NCBI GenBank assembly: GCA_003347645.1
Contig: QDFX01000005.1
Span: forward strand, 124,001 to 188,000
DNA from: Rhizobiaceae bacterium CPCC 101076
GTDB lineage: Bacteria > Pseudomonadota > Alphaproteobacteria > Rhizobiales > Methylopilaceae
Length of the DNA: 64,000 bases
Direction: 5' to 3'
Shown here: positions 63,614 through 64,000 of the stretch, one piece after another
How positions within the stretch are numbered: the stretch's first letter is position 1
Layout: every line of letters begins with the position of its first letter
The notes under the pieces: generated by a model
Told to the model about the DNA's origin: nothing
Database searches by the model: none
Seen by the model: the letters and a program-made list of their open reading frames with translations, nothing else
Position numbers and translations under genes: made by a program

Positions 63614-64000
63614 TCACAGCGTGGGCGCGGCGTTCCGGTAGGGATGCGCCGAGGGCAACAGCGAAGCCAACCCGGCCTGCCAGCACAGATAGGCTTCCAG
63701 CTTCTCGACCTCCGCATCCGTCGGCGCCCGCTTTAGGCGCACGATCTCGCGCACCTTCAACGATGAGATGTTCCCGATCCCGTTGCCGCTCGACCCCTGC
63801 CCTCCCAGAGTGGAGCGAGTAAAGGTCTCGGTATTCACCGCGACGCTGGCGGACGCCCGCGTACCGCCATTGACCTTCAGCCTGGACGTCTTCGGCGAGG
63901 CTCCCGCATCGAGCGAATGAACCACGCAGACATCCAGCCCGGCCATGGAAATGCCGGACTGCGAGCCGCTTCCCTGGAATCGAACGTTGCCGTTCCCCGA
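63614..64000 (-). CDS. Phage structural protein with LamG-like C-terminus (partial)
   Basis: The reading frame is open from the right edge of the window down to 63614, giving the last 128 residues of a larger protein; an internal ATG at 63946 is not a likely start because the frame continues beyond it. The sequence has VRFQGSGSQSGISMAGLDVC and VKVNGGTxA-like strands, then RAPTDAEVEKLEAYLCWQAG and LASLLPSAHPYRNAAP. The E-KLE-YL-x-x-x-GL-x-x-LP-x-HPY ending is the usual C-terminus of concanavalin A/LamG-like domains in phage tail or decoration proteins. Confidence 0.7.
   Translation of the reverse strand, partial: SGNGNVRFQGSGSQSGISMAGLDVCVVHSLDAGASPKTSRLKVNGGTRASASVAVNTETFTRSTLGGQGSSGNGIGNISSLKVREIVRLKRAPTDAEVEKLEAYLCWQAGLASLLPSAHPYRNAAPTL

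Overview
The window is a GC-rich bacterial chromosome segment from an alphaproteobacterium, most likely order Hyphomicrobiales (Rhizobiales). The evidence is gene content and order: gph, rpiA, a DUF2059 gene, gor and class II DAHP synthase at the left; cycHJKL-type cytochrome c maturation genes next to degP, an OmpR-family two-component pair, glnE, a PleC-like kinase and pepN in the middle; and a feuN/feuP/feuQ-like signalling operon on the right. An Omp25/RopB-type outer membrane protein, an Irr-box-like dyad and a cluster of GANTC (CcrM) sites point the same way. No genus can be named from the sequence alone.

Layout. 0-9 kb: 5' end of DAHP synthase, an unusual soluble chemoreceptor, glutathione reductase, a tripartite tricarboxylate transporter operon (tctC-tctB-tctA), a DUF2059 protein, rpiA with a small coupled upstream ORF, a duplicated-motif secreted protein, gph with a small membrane protein. 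9-19 kb: outer membrane protein, secreted/anchored nuclease, tRNA-Val(CAC), L,D-transpeptidase, a PAS-PAS-PAS-MCP-PilZ chemoreceptor, a lipoprotein PQQ-type sugar dehydrogenase, and an FbpABC ferric iron importer whose binding-protein gene is broken by a frameshift. 19-31 kb: a DUF971 gene, trehalose synthesis (otsA, otsB), Mrp/ApbC Fe-S carrier, an orphan amino-acid binding protein, an ECF sigma/anti-sigma/metal-sensor/EF-hand operon, a membrane histidine kinase, a TauE exporter, dusA and two convergent overlapping O6-alkylguanine methyltransferase genes.

31-47 kb: pepN, PleC-like kinase, glnE, two-component pair, DegP protease, cupin-like secreted protein and ccmI-ccmE-ccmF-ccmH (cycHJKL). 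48-53 kb: a tetrameric sarcosine oxidase operon (soxB-soxD-soxA-soxG). 53-57.6 kb: an unrecognised 458-residue protein, a glycine-zipper lipoprotein, and the feuQ/feuP/feuN-like operon. 57.6-64 kb: phage-derived DNA on the minus strand with a tailspike, a small tail-associated protein, a lysis cassette (GH108 endolysin, holin, overlapping Rz/Rz1 spanin-like genes) and the 3' end of a LamG-like structural gene at the window edge. A secreted beta-propeller gene with its own terminator sits inside this block.

Most operons are tightly packed with 1- or 4-base start/stop overlaps (ATGA, GTGA and also TTGA). Points most worth a second look are the fbpA frameshift with an Irr-like site upstream, the small ORF coupled to rpiA, the GANTC cluster and long inverted repeat in front of the PleC-like kinase, the terminator directly in front of the endolysin start codon, and two tiny convergent membrane-protein ORFs beside the lysis genes.
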